Under the pieces are notes generated by a model, which saw nothing but the letters and a program-made list of their open reading frames with translations, did no database searches and had not been told where the DNA came from. This document shows, piece by piece, positions 63,439-64,000 of a stretch of 64,000 nt of DNA (its first letter is position 1; the number at the start of each line of letters is the position of its first letter). Both the position numbers and the translations under genes were made by a program. The stretch comes from Pseudoxanthomonas sp. SE1 (lineage in GTDB: Bacteria > Pseudomonadota > Gammaproteobacteria > Xanthomonadales > Xanthomonadaceae), in NCBI RefSeq assembly GCF_029542205.1, contig NZ_CP113783.1:1603001-1667000 (forward strand), in the 5' to 3' direction.

Positions 63439-63819
63439 TCACCGGCCAGGGCGCGGCGCTTCAAGAACGCACGGCGCCTGCCAAAGCAGTTGTGCCCTTC
63501 ACTGACCTGGAATCGAGGCGAGGAGATGACGGAGCGTCGCCGCTTCATCTTGGCCACGGACATCCACGTCTATTTCTGCGATCCGCATCCTCCTTGGCAA
63601 CGGGGCACCAACGAGAACAGCAACGGCCTGATGCGGCAGTACTTCCCCAGGGGGATCGGCCTGGAGGATGTCTCGCACGCCATGCTGGATGCCGTGGCGC
63701 GCCAGCTCAACGAGCGGCCATGCACGCTTGGCTACGAAACACAGGCAGAGCGGCAGCGAAAAGCTGTTGCGTCGATCGGTCGAACCCAGGACCCGAAGCG
63801 GACATCAAGGATCACATGC
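63439..63819 (+). pseudogene. IS30-family transposase remnant (C-terminal third)
   Basis: An open stretch with clear IS30-type sequence: SLTWNRGEEMTERRRF, ATDIHVYFCDPHPPWQRG, NENSNGLMRQYFPRG and LDAVARQLNERP. The HTH and first DDE part are missing, a stop (TAG at 63436) lies immediately upstream, and the catalytic Asp expected in TWDRG is Asn here. Similarity fades after about 63770. It has no visible terminal repeats. It is a dead fragment sitting 3-prime to the molybdopterin enzyme gene, and marks an old insertion or rearrangement. Confidence 0.75.
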
Positions 63820-64000
63820 CTAAACCCTGAGAGGGAGCTTTTCGATCAGCTTGTCGAGCGTGATCGGGTATTCGCGGACGCGAACACCTGACGCGTTGTA
63901 GACGGCATTGGCGATCGCTCCGCCGACGCCACAGATGCCGAGTTCGCCAACGCCCTTTGCCTTCATCGGCGAGGAGATGGGGTCCGTCTCATCCAGGAAA
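63820..64000 (-). CDS. Molybdopterin-binding aldehyde dehydrogenase subunit, C-terminus (PaoC/YagR type, partial)
   Basis: The last 59 codons and TAG stop are inside the window; the gene continues beyond its right edge. The residues SSPMKAKGVGELGICGVG include the GVGELG block, whose Glu is the catalytic base of xanthine-oxidase-family enzymes. GAIANAVYNASGVRVREYPITLDKL completes the usual C-terminus in two parts. The enzyme would oxidise aldehydes or N-heterocycles in a periplasmic or cytosolic Mo/Fe-S/FAD complex. Partner subunits are outside the window. Confidence 0.88.
   Translation of the reverse strand, partial: FLDETDPISSPMKAKGVGELGICGVGGAIANAVYNASGVRVREYPITLDKLIEKLPLRV

Noticed and set aside
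63439..63891. A functional IS30 transposase gene
   Set aside because: Only the C-terminal third remains, a catalytic Asp is Asn, and no start or terminal inverted repeats were found.
1..64000. CRISPR arrays, rRNA genes, prophage modules, toxin-antitoxin pairs
   Set aside because: No regularly spaced direct repeats, rRNA-like sequence, phage structural genes or TA-like gene pairs were seen on reading the window.

Overview
The window is a GC-rich chromosomal segment from a gamma-proteobacterium of the Xanthomonadaceae, most like Pseudoxanthomonas, Xanthomonas or Stenotrophomonas. This rests on the gene content (TonB-dependent maltodextrin locus with a 538-residue GH13 alpha-glucosidase, pyrD-murB pair, RegB/RegA pair), several starts placed 7 nt after a -10 box, and GTAG/GTGG-type REP repeats. 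There is no rRNA, prophage or CRISPR array. The only mobile-element trace is a worn IS30 transposase fragment at the right end. The assignment is by gene content, not by a database search.

Left part (1-13.3 kb): end of a ferredoxin-type reductase coupled to a fatty acid desaturase; an ABC exporter; a YigZ-family protein; an ECF sigma factor with a frameshifted membrane anti-sigma-like partner; a GAF-GAF-GGDEF-EAL protein; a VWA lipoprotein; an RraB-like protein; and xseA.

13.3-18.0 kb is a probable copper-acquisition cluster: a metal-ligand-rich beta-propeller-like lipoprotein, a DUF2946 protein, a TonB-dependent receptor, a 51-residue membrane peptide and a PCu(A)C chaperone. Next come RegB/RegA diverging from ispG, a PAP2 phosphatase, a pectinacetylesterase-like secreted hydrolase with a possible membrane-anchored partner, a DedA-rhodanese fusion, an FHA-diguanylate cyclase diverging from a Ser/Thr kinase with TPR repeats, an EamA transporter, murB-pyrD, an ALDH7-type aldehyde dehydrogenase and tRNA-Arg(CCT).

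36.1-41.2 kb is the threonine operon thrABC, preceded by a Thr/Ile-rich leader peptide and mutually exclusive RNA pairings, which is a textbook attenuator layout. Two L,D-transpeptidases follow.

43.2-52.8 kb is the most system-like block. Two divergent operons share two abutting ATTAG-N6-CTAAT operators. The leftward one encodes rhodanese, a BigR/SqrR-type ArsR sensor, rhodanese, an AhpD-like protein and a persulfide-dioxygenase-like hydrolase. The rightward one encodes a sulfide:quinone oxidoreductase, a small membrane protein, an RND adaptor and pump, a DUF3365 heme lipoprotein and an OsmC protein. I read it as a sulfide/persulfide-responsive detoxification unit with a built-in efflux pump.

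52.9-63.3 kb is a maltodextrin utilisation locus: LacI regulator, secreted GH13 amylase, sugar MFS transporter, alpha-glucosidase, esterase and TonB receptor. Two of its promoters carry the same 18-bp LacI-type operator in opposite orientation. The window closes with an IS30 remnant and the C-terminus of a molybdopterin aldehyde dehydrogenase (PaoC/YagR type).
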